Below, piece after piece: positions 8,392 through 15,923 of a DNA stretch of 46,660 nucleotides (the first letter of the stretch is position 1; each line of letters begins with the position of its first letter). Position numbers and translations under genes: made by a program. The DNA is from Clostridia bacterium (lineage in GTDB: Bacteria; Bacillota; Clostridia; Oscillospirales; UBA644). The DNA is taken from contig JAGASR010000027.1 of the NCBI GenBank assembly GCA_017621705.1, positions 1-46,660 of the forward strand. The letters run 5' to 3'. Under the pieces are notes generated by a model. That model was not told the DNA's origin. It saw only the letters and a program-made list of their open reading frames with translations, and searched no databases.

Positions 8392-9510
8392 TTATTCAAA
8401 GCATGAAGATAAAAGAGCATTGGCAAATATCTCCGCCGCACGCTCGGCTTCGGAAAGAGTATTGCCGCAAGTTCCGACTTCAACGAGAATTGAGCCCGTG
8501 GAAAGATGCTGATTATATCGCGTTGCACGTAGCATTATCGGACGAAGGATATCACCGTTTATTTTATTTATTTCGGAACAGACAGCGAGCGCAAACGAAA
8601 GATTTTTGCGCCATTCGGGAACTTCCGCACCCTTTTTGCCCGAACCTAGAAGGATCATCAGTTGAGCGGCAGTCCCCTCTTCGGTAGAAGCGATTGGGCG
8701 CATCTTCGTCCCCTCGGAATCTATGACCGTATCCCGATGAATATCGAGAACAATTCTGATCGACGGATATTTTTCAAGGATTTTTTGGGCCGCGTCGCAG
8801 GACCGTGAATACGCATCGGAATACCCCGAAGCATCGAACATTTCCGTCAGATGCACGACCCCTACCCCGTTATTTTCGAGAACAGTCCCGATTACGGTGC
8901 CGATACGGACCACATTTTCCGTTATATCCGTACTGTTCGGCAAATAAACCTCGTTATCGTAAAAAGAATATCCGGGGTTGTACGATTCGGTACCGTGGGT
9001 ATGATAGATCAAAACCTGAGGTAAAGATGAATTTTTTTGCAGTTTTATCGGTGACGGACTTACGGACGAAAGATCTTTTTTCGACTCGTTATTTATGTAT
9101 ACACCGTCGATATTTTCAAACCCCGAAGCCGCCCGAAGCGTTGTTTTTATGACGGGAAGCGCTCCGTCGGGAAAATCCGTCTCTGCAAAAACCGCCTCTG
9201 CTTTTTCGAGATATTCGAGGTGAGAATCGTCGTACACACCGACCGTATTCTTACCCGAAGAGCCAACATCCTCTTTGTCACCTCGGAAAAACACGGACGG
9301 CAAACTGTACGGCGAAAAAACTTTACCGAAACTGCTTTCCGCAAACGGCAGAAAAACACTCTCGGAATCCGCAGCAGACCATGTCGGTTCGCAGACCGTG
9401 CCGACAGTCAGAACGGAAAAGAGCAAAAGAACGACTGCCGCCGCGACAGCTGCACGACGAACAAAAAATGCCTGTCCTTCGCTGTAATTTTCATATCTGT
9501 CACCGTTCAC
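8392..9510 (-). CDS. spoIIP: Stage II sporulation protein P, peptidoglycan hydrolase of engulfment
   Basis: Protein of 372 residues. An N-terminal membrane anchor (FFVRRAAVAAAVVLLLFSVLT) is followed by a low-complexity linker and the C-terminal SpoIIP amidase/endopeptidase domain with VLIYHTHGTESYNP, VLDIHRDTV and VEVGTCGNT, which hold the zinc-binding histidines and glutamate. SpoIIP cuts septal peptidoglycan during engulfment, with SpoIID and SpoIIM, which are not in this window. The start is GTG at 9510: GGGAGG lies 7 bases before it, while an ATG two codons upstream is only 1 base from the same sequence. A SigE-like promoter at 9543-9570 fits mother-cell expression. Confidence 0.92.
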   Translation of the reverse strand: MNGDRYENYSEGQAFFVRRAAVAAAVVLLLFSVLTVGTVCEPTWSAADSESVFLPFAESSFGKVFSPYSLPSVFFRGDKEDVGSSGKNTVGVYDDSHLEYLEKAEAVFAETDFPDGALPVIKTTLRAASGFENIDGVYINNESKKDLSSVSPSPIKLQKNSSLPQVLIYHTHGTESYNPGYSFYDNEVYLPNSTDITENVVRIGTVIGTVLENNGVGVVHLTEMFDASGYSDAYSRSCDAAQKILEKYPSIRIVLDIHRDTVIDSEGTKMRPIASTEEGTAAQLMILLGSGKKGAEVPEWRKNLSFALAVCSEINKINGDILRPIMLRATRYNQHLSTGSILVEVGTCGNTLSEAERAAEIFANALLSSCFE

Positions 9511-9542
9511 GGTCATACCTCCCGAAAGTTGTCTACGGAAAA

Positions 9543-9570
9543 AGTATATGCCGTTTTTGGGGAAATATAC
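9543..9570 (-). promoter_or_regulatory. Candidate SigE (mother-cell) promoter for spoIIP
   Basis: On the minus strand GTATATT (9564-9570), 13 bases, CATATACT (9543-9550). The SigE consensus is kmATATT, about 14 bases, CATACAnT, so the -10 matches 7 of 8. No SigA promoter competes here. The expected leader is about 25 bases. Confidence 0.65.
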
Positions 9571-9573
9571 AAA

Positions 9574-9601
9574 GATATCGGGCAAAAAATTGCCCGATAT
9601 C
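9574..9601 (-). terminator. Terminator after the sugar-binding lipoprotein gene
   Basis: Twelve-base perfect stem GATATCGGGCAA (9574-9585) with TTGCCCGATATC (9590-9601), 8 bases past the stop of the upstream gene. The minus-strand T tract is short (TTTG). Confidence 0.7.
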
Positions 9602-9608
9602 CTGATAA

Positions 9609-11024
9609 TTATTTATTTGTCTGACCTGCGAGACCTTCGACAACGGGAACGAGCTGTTCCGTCGCCTCTTTGGGAGTTTTAACGCCGTCTATTACAGCGG
9701 CAAAAAGATCGTTGATCGAAAGATTTGTTCTGATCGTCATGACAGAATAGTCGGAAGACGCATATTTGAGCATCTTTTCGTAGAGTTCAAAATCCTCTTC
9801 ATAGAAGAAGAAATTGCGCTCGATATAATCTTTCCATCCGTCTTCGTCTTCATCTTCGAGAGGTTCGAACATAGCATTGAGAATCTTGCCCACGATGCCG
9901 ATATCGACGGTATTTGAAAGAGCGAGGAATTGGTCGGAAGAGCTGTAGTATGCGGTCGTTTTACCCGTAAAGTTCGGACCTTTCGGGAATTCGATCCAAC
10001 GGAAGTCATCTTCGAAAGTATAAAGCGGGAAATATTCGCTGTCGGAAAAACCGACGGACGAATCGGAAACGAGGAAAGTTGTATAGAAATTTACAAAAGC
10101 CTCGACATCTGGATTTTTCGATGCGCTGTCCTGAATATCGTATGTGATCTTATTTTCGCGAACAAGGTCTCCGAGCCATTCGAGGGCATCGAGAGTATTC
10201 CAGTCCATATATCCGCATTTATAACCGCCGTTGCCGTCGGGGTAAAGTCTCTGACCGCTGTTCGAATTTACTGCGGCATGGATGATAGAGGGGAATTCTG
10301 AAGTGGGAGTAACGAACGCATATGTGCCCTGTCTGTCTGCAATATGATTTGTAACACCGATACAGATCTGCGCAAAATGCTCCCAGTCCCAGTTGTCGTT
10401 TTCGTAAAGTTCTGCGGGAGACGGCATTACGTTCTGAGCGATAAGGTCTGCGTTATAATAAAGAATGCCCGAAACGCTCGGAAGAGGTGCCGCCCAGTAC
10501 ATATTTCTGAAACCGTAGGTCTGTCCTTCGGCGAAAGTCATCATTTCTTTCTGACCGTCGTAACCCCATTTTTCATCGGTTATATCGAATTCTTCGAGGT
10601 TCTGCGCATAGGTGAGATAGCCACCCTTATACATATTATAAATATGTTCCGCCGAAAGCTGGAAAATATCGGCATAATTTCTTGCGGCGGCGGTGGATGC
10701 CATCATAGTTGTTGTTATAGAGCCGTCTTTTACCTGCTTTGCCTCGACGGTACAGTCGAAAAGATCTTCGATCTCGGCATAACGGGTTTTCATTGCTTCG
10801 GAACGTACGGAAGAAACGGAAGAATCCGGATCAAGCGTCAACGAATCGGAAGCTTCTGTTTTTATACGGAAAACGCCCGAAAAAGTGCCTGCTTTAGTCT
10901 CGACTTTATCCGTAAAACTGTCATTTGGATGATATCCGTCGGCAGACTGTACGGAGCATGCGGAAGTCATCAACGAAATAACAAAAATGCAAATAAGGAA
11001 TTTAGCAAACGTCCTGCATTTCAT
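9609..11024 (-). CDS. Extracellular solute-binding lipoprotein (family 1, probably sugar)
   Basis: Protein of 471 residues with a lipoprotein signal: hydrophobic stretch LICIFVISLMTSAC with the lipobox cysteine at 23. The mature part has the two-lobed family 1 solute-binding layout with aromatic-rich segments (YADIFQLSAEHIYNMYKGGYL, TYGFRNMYWAAPLPSVSGILYYN, NDNWDWEHFAQIC) of carbohydrate binders. It would capture oligosaccharides for an ABC importer. No permease or ATPase gene is next to it, so its partner lies elsewhere. The ribosome binding site is weak: the nearest AAAGG lies about 15 bases from the ATG. Substrate unknown. Confidence 0.85.
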   Translation of the reverse strand: MKCRTFAKFLICIFVISLMTSACSVQSADGYHPNDSFTDKVETKAGTFSGVFRIKTEASDSLTLDPDSSVSSVRSEAMKTRYAEIEDLFDCTVEAKQVKDGSITTTMMASTAAARNYADIFQLSAEHIYNMYKGGYLTYAQNLEEFDITDEKWGYDGQKEMMTFAEGQTYGFRNMYWAAPLPSVSGILYYNADLIAQNVMPSPAELYENDNWDWEHFAQICIGVTNHIADRQGTYAFVTPTSEFPSIIHAAVNSNSGQRLYPDGNGGYKCGYMDWNTLDALEWLGDLVRENKITYDIQDSASKNPDVEAFVNFYTTFLVSDSSVGFSDSEYFPLYTFEDDFRWIEFPKGPNFTGKTTAYYSSSDQFLALSNTVDIGIVGKILNAMFEPLEDEDEDGWKDYIERNFFFYEEDFELYEKMLKYASSDYSVMTIRTNLSINDLFAAVIDGVKTPKEATEQLVPVVEGLAGQTNK

Positions 11025-11058
11025 AAAATAAAAATCACGCCTTTCTTTTTTATAGGGT

Positions 11059-11619
11059 TCAACGGTCCCTGTCCGTTTTCATAAAAAATTTATCTTGAAT
11101 CTTTCCGAAAAGAAGCACAGTTATAATGCCTGTGACGATGCCGACCGCAGAGCCGACAACAACATCGGAAAGATAATGAACGCAAAGCCAGATACGCGAA
11201 AAAGCAACGATCGCCGCAAACACGACTGTACCGACAGCAAGGATCGGAATCTGTTTGCGATAAAGTAAAAAAGTTGCGGCAGCGACAGAAAAAGAAGTCG
11301 CAGAATGAGCCGACGGAAACGAAGAACCGAGCGGCGGCGAGACTATAATATCTATGCCAAGCTCTATATACGGCCGAGTTCTGTCAAAAATATCCTTTAG
11401 AATATGACAGAGCAGAAATCCTATGAGCAATGCGACAAGGACAGTGACCGCCTGCTTTCTGTCTTTTACAAAAATGAAAAGACACAATGCAAGAACGATA
11501 TACGCGGCGCCGAACTCCGTAACGGTAGAAAAAAGAACCATCAGAAAATCAATTATGCCGCAATCTATGCCGCCGAAAAAAACGGAGACGGCACGGTCCG
11601 CACTTTGTAAGAATTCCAC
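11059..11619 (-). CDS. PAP2-family membrane phosphatase
   Basis: Protein of 186 residues with about five membrane spans and all three PAP2 signatures: K-x6-RP as KDIFDRTRP, PSAH as SSFPSAHSA, and SR-x5-H-x3-D as SRIWLCVHYLSD. Members dephosphorylate undecaprenyl pyrophosphate, phosphatidate or related lipid phosphates at the membrane; recycling of the cell-wall lipid carrier is the commonest role. I place the start at GTG 11619, preceded by GGGAG with a suitable spacer, rather than at a TTG seven codons upstream. It reads divergently from the gene at 11735. Confidence 0.86.
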   Translation of the reverse strand: MEFLQSADRAVSVFFGGIDCGIIDFLMVLFSTVTEFGAAYIVLALCLFIFVKDRKQAVTVLVALLIGFLLCHILKDIFDRTRPYIELGIDIIVSPPLGSSFPSAHSATSFSVAAATFLLYRKQIPILAVGTVVFAAIVAFSRIWLCVHYLSDVVVGSAVGIVTGIITVLLFGKIQDKFFMKTDRDR

Positions 11620-11648
11620 GAACTTCTCCCGAAATTTCAAATCCGTAC

Positions 11649-11677
11649 TTGAAATACGGAAAATAATATGGTATAAT
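11649..11677 (+). promoter_or_regulatory. SigA promoter for the membrane protein at 11735, with a leader hairpin
   Basis: TTGAAA (11649-11654), 17 bases, TATAAT (11672-11677). Just downstream, 11685-11704 forms a 7-bp stem (CATACAG with CTGTATG) near the start of the transcript, which could stabilise the RNA or act as an operator. Confidence 0.75.
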
Positions 11678-11734
11678 TATGAAACATACAGAATTGACTG
11701 TATGCAAATTATCTTCAGATAAGGTTGAAACATA

Positions 11735-12319
11735 ATGAAAAACACACTTAAATGCTCCGTATATCTGCTTGCGAGAATAATTCTGGTATGTATGCTCTCA
11801 TTCATGGCTCTGCCGTTATCGAGTATGTATCCGCCGCTTTTCAATCCGGTTCTTGCAATACTCTACACTTTCATGCTCATCTACTTTTTCGTGCTTACGA
11901 TGTGGCACGAGGGCGGAAAAGATGCAAACAGAGTAGAGATCGGTGCAATGAAACCGATGCCTTATAAAGGTTATCTTTCGGCATTTATCGTAACGATTCC
12001 TCTGATGATCAACAGTTTTGCAATGTATGCGATCGGCCCGGAAGTCAGAAATGCCGTTGTAAGCGTTCTTCGTGTCGTAAAAGTAATCTTCTCTTTTTCG
12101 ACTTCGTATGCAATAACGCTCTTCACCTCAACCACCGAATCGGATATTCTCGAGGGCGCTCAGACTCAGGCTTCCGATGCGCTTTCTGCGGTCATCGTTT
12201 TCTGCGTCATATATTTCGCCGCATCTGTCTGCGCAGGTATCGGTTACACATTCGGCTACAAAAAGATTGAAGTTTTAAATCCGCTCAAAAAGCAGATCAC
12301 GGATCTTTTCAATAAATAA
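11735..12319 (+). CDS. Unknown membrane protein, 194 aa
   Basis: I do not recognise the family. The protein has four to five hydrophobic spans, at roughly residues 9-30, 36-57, 80-100, 106-130 and 148-170, a polar loop MWHEGGKDANRVEIGAMKP after the second span, and a short basic C-terminus. AAGG lies 10 bases upstream of the ATG. It is a single-gene unit with its own promoter and a strong terminator, reading against the neighbours. Confidence 0.75.
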   Translation: MKNTLKCSVYLLARIILVCMLSFMALPLSSMYPPLFNPVLAILYTFMLIYFFVLTMWHEGGKDANRVEIGAMKPMPYKGYLSAFIVTIPLMINSFAMYAIGPEVRNAVVSVLRVVKVIFSFSTSYAITLFTSTTESDILEGAQTQASDALSAVIVFCVIYFAASVCAGIGYTFGYKKIEVLNPLKKQITDLFNK

Positions 12320-12339
12320 TCATTTAAAACTTATTATCG

Positions 12340-12378
12340 AGACGGAGATCTCCGATGAAAAGATCTCCGTCTTTTTTT
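12340..12378 (+). terminator. Terminator after the 194-aa membrane protein gene
   Basis: Twelve-base arms (12340-12351 and 12361-12372) followed by a run of T's from 12372, 20 bases past the stop. Confidence 0.9.
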
Positions 12379-12384
12379 GGTTTT

Positions 12385-12795
12385 TTATTTGAAAACGATA
12401 ATAGTAACAGCCATCTTGCCGTTTACGGTTTCAGTCTTCTTAACATAATATGAAGTGGGTGAAAAAGCCTCATAACGGCGGGTATCGCGTCTGTCAATAA
12501 ATCCGACATAGTCGGTACCTGAAGTTACGGTGTGCATATCTCTGTCGGGAGAGTATTCGATATCGAGCTTAACGCCCTCGGAAAGATAGCTCTGTACATC
12601 GTTTTCGGGTTCGCCCGCAAGGACGAATTCCATACGTTCTCTGTCGCTGTCAAGATCGTTTTCATACTGACCCGAGTCTGCCATAACGATAAGCTTTTTG
12701 AAAGCCCAGATAAGGAAATAGCAGATACCTACGGGGAAAAATACGCAAAGAAGGATCTTGAACGTCAGATTTTTCTTATTAATTTCCTTTTTCAT
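12385..12795 (-). CDS. Unknown small membrane-anchored protein, 136 aa
   Basis: Family not recognised. One N-terminal membrane span (FKILLCVFFPVGICYFLIWAFKKLI, about residues 12-36) is followed by an acidic linker and a soluble part ending in SYYVKKTETVNGKMAVTIIVFK. It starts 31 bases after the epimerase gene and is probably co-transcribed with it. The ribosome binding site is weak (GAGAA about 10 bases upstream). Confidence 0.65.
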   Translation of the reverse strand: MKKEINKKNLTFKILLCVFFPVGICYFLIWAFKKLIVMADSGQYENDLDSDRERMEFVLAGEPENDVQSYLSEGVKLDIEYSPDRDMHTVTSGTDYVGFIDRRDTRRYEAFSPTSYYVKKTETVNGKMAVTIIVFK

Positions 12796-12826
12796 TTCTA
12801 CATTCTCATTTCTGAATTAATAACGA

Positions 12827-13675
12827 TCAGCCGATCTTGCTTTTGAGGAAGTCTACGGCAAGTTTGATATCCGCAGCGGGGTCTTCGCCTACTTCGCGTT
12901 CGATGGTAAGGAAGCCGTCATAGCCGATATCTTTAAGAGCCGCAAGATAACGGTCGAAATCGACTTTACCCTGACCGAGAGGAACTTCGCTGAAATATTC
13001 CCAGATACGAAGGTCGCCGATACCGCCGTCTGCAAAGAAACCGTAAACTTCATGACGGTCGCTTTCTTTGAGTTTGATACCGTCTTTTGCATGTGTATGG
13101 ATTATGTAATCCTTAAGGGTATAGACGGCCTGAACGGGGTCATCGCCCGTTACCATAACGAGGTTTGCGGGGTCGAGGTTTACTTTTACGCCGCGTGCGG
13201 AAAGACCGTCGAGGAATTCTTTGAGCATTGTAGCTTTTTCGGGACCTGTCTCAACTGCGAAAGAAGCGCCGACGGAATCAGCGTATTCCGCAAGTTCGTT
13301 ACAAGCCTGCTGCATGATATTATAAGTATCGTTTTTCGTATCGGGAACGACACCGATATGAGTCGTTACGACTTTTGAGCCGAGTTCGAGTGCAAGATCA
13401 ACAATTCTCTTTGAACGCTCGATCTTATCTTTATTTTCTTCGGTTCTTTCAAAACCGTGGCCGCCGAGGTCGCCGCAAAGAGCGGAAACGCAAAGGCCGT
13501 TGCTGAGAATTATATCGCGTTTTTCAGCAATGAGCGCAGGGGTAAGGTTTTCGGGAGCCATCTCGCCTTCGGTAGCGTAGATCTGAACGCCCTGAGCGCC
13601 GAGTTCACGTGCTTTTTCAATACTTTCGCGGAAACCGAGTTTGAGAGAATCCGCCATTATACCAATTTTAAACAT
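12827..13675 (-). CDS. Sugar phosphate isomerase/epimerase-like TIM barrel
   Basis: Protein of 282 residues of the xylose-isomerase-like TIM barrel superfamily (AP endonuclease family 2 fold). Visible elements are FKIGIMADSLKLGFRESIEKARELGAQGVQIYA at the start, VTTHIGVVP, VETGPEKATML with a metal-ligand glutamate, NLDPANLVM, HTHAKD and the late glutamate of FLTIEREVG. Such proteins isomerise or epimerise sugars, inositols or sugar phosphates with a divalent metal; the substrate is unknown. AGGAGG lies 6 bases before the ATG. It heads a two-gene unit with the membrane protein downstream. Confidence 0.85.
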   Translation of the reverse strand: MFKIGIMADSLKLGFRESIEKARELGAQGVQIYATEGEMAPENLTPALIAEKRDIILSNGLCVSALCGDLGGHGFERTEENKDKIERSKRIVDLALELGSKVVTTHIGVVPDTKNDTYNIMQQACNELAEYADSVGASFAVETGPEKATMLKEFLDGLSARGVKVNLDPANLVMVTGDDPVQAVYTLKDYIIHTHAKDGIKLKESDRHEVYGFFADGGIGDLRIWEYFSEVPLGQGKVDFDRYLAALKDIGYDGFLTIEREVGEDPAADIKLAVDFLKSKIG

Positions 13676-13723
13676 ATGGTGCCTCCTGATCGATAAAAAT
13701 ACGTTATTTATCTTATTTTGATA

Positions 13724-13752
13724 ATTATACCTTATCTTCAGAAAAAAATCAA
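13724..13752 (-). promoter_or_regulatory. SigA promoter for the epimerase gene
   Basis: TTGATT (13747-13752), 17 bases, TATAAT (13724-13729) on the minus strand. Confidence 0.78.
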
Positions 13753-13809
13753 GGGGTTTTTATAAAAAGGTGCAGATATTTTTGTTACAAAAATATCAAA
13801 ATTACCCCC

Positions 13810-13838
13810 TTGCAAAATAAGAAATAATGTGATATAAT
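13810..13838 (+). promoter_or_regulatory. Promoter of the tRNA-His gene
   Basis: TTGCAA (13810-13815), 17 bases, TATAAT (13833-13838), 27 bases upstream of the tRNA. Confidence 0.8.
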
Positions 13839-13864
13839 ACAACACGCACAAGAGAGTGCGACAT

Positions 13865-13942
13865 GGTGGGTATAGTTCAGCTGGTTAGAATGCCAGATTG
13901 TGGCTCTGGAGGTCGTGGGTTCGAATCTCACTATCCACCCCA
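13865..13942 (+). tRNA. tRNA-His, anticodon GTG
   Basis: Full cloverleaf. The acceptor GTGGGTA pairs with TATCCAC with one G-T pair. The extra G at position -1 (13865), characteristic of tRNA-His, faces the discriminator C. The anticodon stem is CCAGA/TCTGG around loop TTGTGGC (anticodon GTG). The T arm is GTGGG-TTCGAAT-CTCAC. CCA is encoded (13940-13942). Confidence 0.96.
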
Positions 13943-13943
13943 G

Positions 13944-13985
13944 AAAAAGTCCTTTGTCTTATAGACAAAGGACTTTTTATTTTAT
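13944..13985 (+). terminator. Terminator after tRNA-His
   Basis: Sixteen-base arms 13944-13959 and 13963-13978, followed by a T-rich tail, starting 2 bases after the tRNA. Confidence 0.9.
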
Positions 13986-14005
13986 GTTATTCACACTGCG
14001 CCATA

Positions 14006-14036
14006 ATAGTATTATATTAAAGTACTTTAATACTAT
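14006..14036. promoter_or_regulatory. Nested palindrome upstream of the URO-D-like gene, candidate operator
   Basis: A perfect 18-bp palindrome at 14015-14032 (TATTAAAG-TA-CTTTAATA pattern) sits inside outer arms ATAGTATTA (14006-14014) and TAATACTAT (14028-14036). A TATAAT lies at 14065-14070 with no good -35, so the palindrome occupies the place where an activator would bind. Confidence 0.5.
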
Positions 14037-14111
14037 CGTATACGTAATTTCGAGCTTATAGTGCTATAATATTTTTATAAAAACTATAAATATTTCAAAA
14101 GGAGAATAGCT

Positions 14112-15074
14112 ATGTCTCTTATTAAAGCTATAAAGATGCAGAGTCCCGAAACGATCCCCGTTGCAGTCGGCATGCTCCCCGCAATGTGGCTCAAATACGG
14201 CGCAGAACTTCAGCGTATCGTTGACGAATACCCCCAGTTTTTCAACGGCAGAAAAGTTGACTATGAGCATCCCGAAAATATCGTAGGCGGCACATACCGC
14301 GCAGGCGAACACGTTGACGAATGGGGCTGTGTCTGGAGTAATATCGATCATGGTATGGAAGCGTATGTTACCGGTCACCCCGTAAAATCCGAAGAAGACG
14401 TTTTTGCCCTCAAGATCCCCGAGAACAGAGACGGCAGACTTCCCCACGGCTTTATGTATCTGAGACTTCTCGACCTTTGCGGTTTTGAGCTCGCAATGGA
14501 AATGTTTGCGGAAGAAGACGAAGCGATCGACACTCTTATCGCAAAAGTTCTCGAATATAACTGCTATCAGGTAGAAGCGATCCTTCCGAAGATCGGCGAA
14601 CTTGTTTATTTCGGCGACGACCTCGGTATGCAGACAGGTCTTGCGATCGGTGCGGAACGTTGGAGAAAATATATGAAGCCCTGCTTCAAGAAGCTCTACG
14701 GCATCATCAAAGAGAAGAAACCCGAAACTCTTATTTATATGCATACTGACGGCTGTATCCATGAAATCATGCCTGACCTTATGGAATGCGGCGTTGATAT
14801 CATCAACCCCCAGTTCAGAGCAAACGGTCTCGATAACCTCGTAAGAGTCTGCAGAAAAGAGCAGATTATCCCCATCAATCTCGACCTTGACCGTCAGCTC
14901 TTCCCGTTCGCTACACGTTCCGAACTTTTCGATCATGTAGGCGAAGCTGTTGAATCCCTTTACATGAAAGAAGGCGGCCTCGGTCTTAACATCGAGCTTA
15001 ACTACGAAGTTCCTCTCGACAATGTCGTTGCAATTCTTGACGCGGCTGAAAAGTACAGACACTATAAAGGTTGA
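14112..15074 (+). CDS. URO-D-superfamily protein, not HemE
   Basis: Protein of 320 residues of the uroporphyrinogen decarboxylase / corrinoid methyltransferase superfamily. It lacks the HemE N-terminal arginine motif (RxPxWxMRQAGR type), so heme synthesis is unlikely. At the position where MtaA/CmuA-like methyltransferases have the zinc motif H-x-C, it has H211-T-D213-G-C. An acidic pair, D169-D170 (VYFGDDLGMQTG), matches the family's active-site side. AAAGGAGA precedes the ATG. It stands alone, with a terminator after it and a palindrome before its promoter. Two related proteins, at 33692 and 36969, sit in a glycosidase operon. Function unknown. Confidence 0.82.
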   Translation: MSLIKAIKMQSPETIPVAVGMLPAMWLKYGAELQRIVDEYPQFFNGRKVDYEHPENIVGGTYRAGEHVDEWGCVWSNIDHGMEAYVTGHPVKSEEDVFALKIPENRDGRLPHGFMYLRLLDLCGFELAMEMFAEEDEAIDTLIAKVLEYNCYQVEAILPKIGELVYFGDDLGMQTGLAIGAERWRKYMKPCFKKLYGIIKEKKPETLIYMHTDGCIHEIMPDLMECGVDIINPQFRANGLDNLVRVCRKEQIIPINLDLDRQLFPFATRSELFDHVGEAVESLYMKEGGLGLNIELNYEVPLDNVVAILDAAEKYRHYKG

Positions 15075-15091
15075 TTTTAACATAAAAAATC

Positions 15092-15126
15092 GAGATACCG
15101 TATTTTTTTACGGTATCTCTTTTTTT
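15092..15126 (+). terminator. Bidirectional terminator
   Basis: Eleven-base arms 15092-15102 and 15109-15119 with T runs on the plus side (15120-15126) and A's before the left arm, so it can serve both the URO-D-like gene and the small genes converging from the right. Confidence 0.88.
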
Positions 15127-15157
15127 GCAAAGGAACAGTGTGTAAAGTTAAATGCTT

Positions 15158-15343
15158 TTACATTATAATCTTTTTATCTTCTGCTCTGTCTTTTGTTTTT
15201 TCGGGGCTGTATGTGCAGTTTTCCGTGCAAACGGCGCTGTCCCAACACTTAGGCGCACACGAAGAATCGGCAAAGACCATGACCGGGACATTACGCTTTT
15301 TTGACGGACAGTATTTTTCTCTGATAATATATTCTTTATCCAT
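15158..15343 (-). CDS. Small cysteine-rich protein, 61 aa
   Basis: Family not named. It has five cysteines at residues 12, 29, 33, 39 and 43 in a pattern (CPSKKRN then CAPKCWDSAVCTENC) that suggests metal binding or a compact redox or disulfide fold. AGAGG lies 6 bases upstream of the ATG, which overlaps the end of the 71-aa gene by 8 bases, so the two are translationally linked. Confidence 0.65.
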   Translation of the reverse strand: MDKEYIIREKYCPSKKRNVPVMVFADSSCAPKCWDSAVCTENCTYSPEKTKDRAEDKKIIM

Positions 15344-15551
15344 TTTTTGCCTCTGACTTTCCTATCGATGCGACGTATGCTCTCATTTCCGCTGAAGTTG
15401 TGACGGTATGCGCATTTTCGATAACTTCCTGCTGTTGAGGAATTGTCAGCCTTGCGAAGCGTTTAAGCGCCTCAATATTTTCCGCAAGAGCCATTCCGAG
15501 ACCGAGGGGGATTTCGGACGTGGACGTATCCGTAATTTTCTGATCGTTCAT
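15336..15551 (-). CDS. Small conserved-type soluble protein, 71 aa
   Basis: The segment PLGLGMALAENIEALKRFARL followed by TIPQQQEVIENAHTV resembles short helical proteins of unknown function that are widespread in Clostridia; I know of no assigned role. AAAGGAG lies upstream of the ATG. It overlaps the Cys-rich 61-aa gene downstream. Confidence 0.72.
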   Translation of the reverse strand: MNDQKITDTSTSEIPLGLGMALAENIEALKRFARLTIPQQQEVIENAHTVTTSAEMRAYVASIGKSEAKNG

Positions 15552-15683
15552 TTATGCTTCTCCTTTGAAGGGGTTTGATTTCTATTTTCTTTCAAAGTCC
15601 GCCAATTATTCACAGCAAAAGAAAATTGGCATATTTTGTTATTGAGCAAAACCCATCAAAAAAAGAATCAAGGAGAATCAATA

Positions 15684-15833
15684 ATGTTAAAGAATCTATT
15701 CTGCGGCGACAATCTCTGGATAATAATCATCGCAGTCATAGTCATTATCCTGCTGCTTAACGATAATGACGACAACCGAAACGACTGCTGTCTTCCCCCC
15801 TGCCCTCCCCCGCCCTGCCGCAACGACTGTTAA
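15684..15833 (+). CDS. Tiny membrane protein with Cys-Pro tail, 49 aa
   Basis: Translation from the ATG at 15684 (AAGGAG 8 bases upstream) gives a short head LFCGDN, one membrane span (LWIIIIAVIVIILLL), an acidic stretch NDNDDNRND and a Cys-Pro-rich end (CCLPPCPPPPCRNDC). It resembles very small membrane or spore-associated proteins of Firmicutes, but the role is not inferable. A strong terminator follows directly, supporting a real single-gene unit. Confidence 0.72.
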   Translation: MLKNLFCGDNLWIIIIAVIVIILLLNDNDDNRNDCCLPPCPPPPCRNDC

Positions 15834-15840
15834 TAAACAA

Positions 15841-15880
15841 CAGAGGCACGCTTCGACGATGAAGTGTGCCTCTGTTTTTC
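15841..15880 (+). terminator. Terminator after the 49-aa gene
   Basis: Fourteen-base arms 15841-15854 and 15861-15874 with one G-T pair, then TTTTT. Confidence 0.92.
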
Positions 15881-15923
15881 TGTTTACAATTTACAATTTT
15901 CATCAACGGAAAAACTGTATTTA

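Noticed and set aside
14112..15074. HemE uroporphyrinogen decarboxylase for heme synthesis
   Set aside because: The N-terminal arginine motif of HemE is missing, and no other heme-pathway gene is present.
14064..15083. A 339-codon open frame antisense to the URO-D-like gene
   Set aside because: No binding site, and the coding strand has a clear start, family motifs and a terminator.
15552..15640. A SigG or SigF forespore promoter between the small genes
   Set aside because: TGAATA is present on the minus strand but the -10 match is poor; not better than chance in AT-rich DNA.
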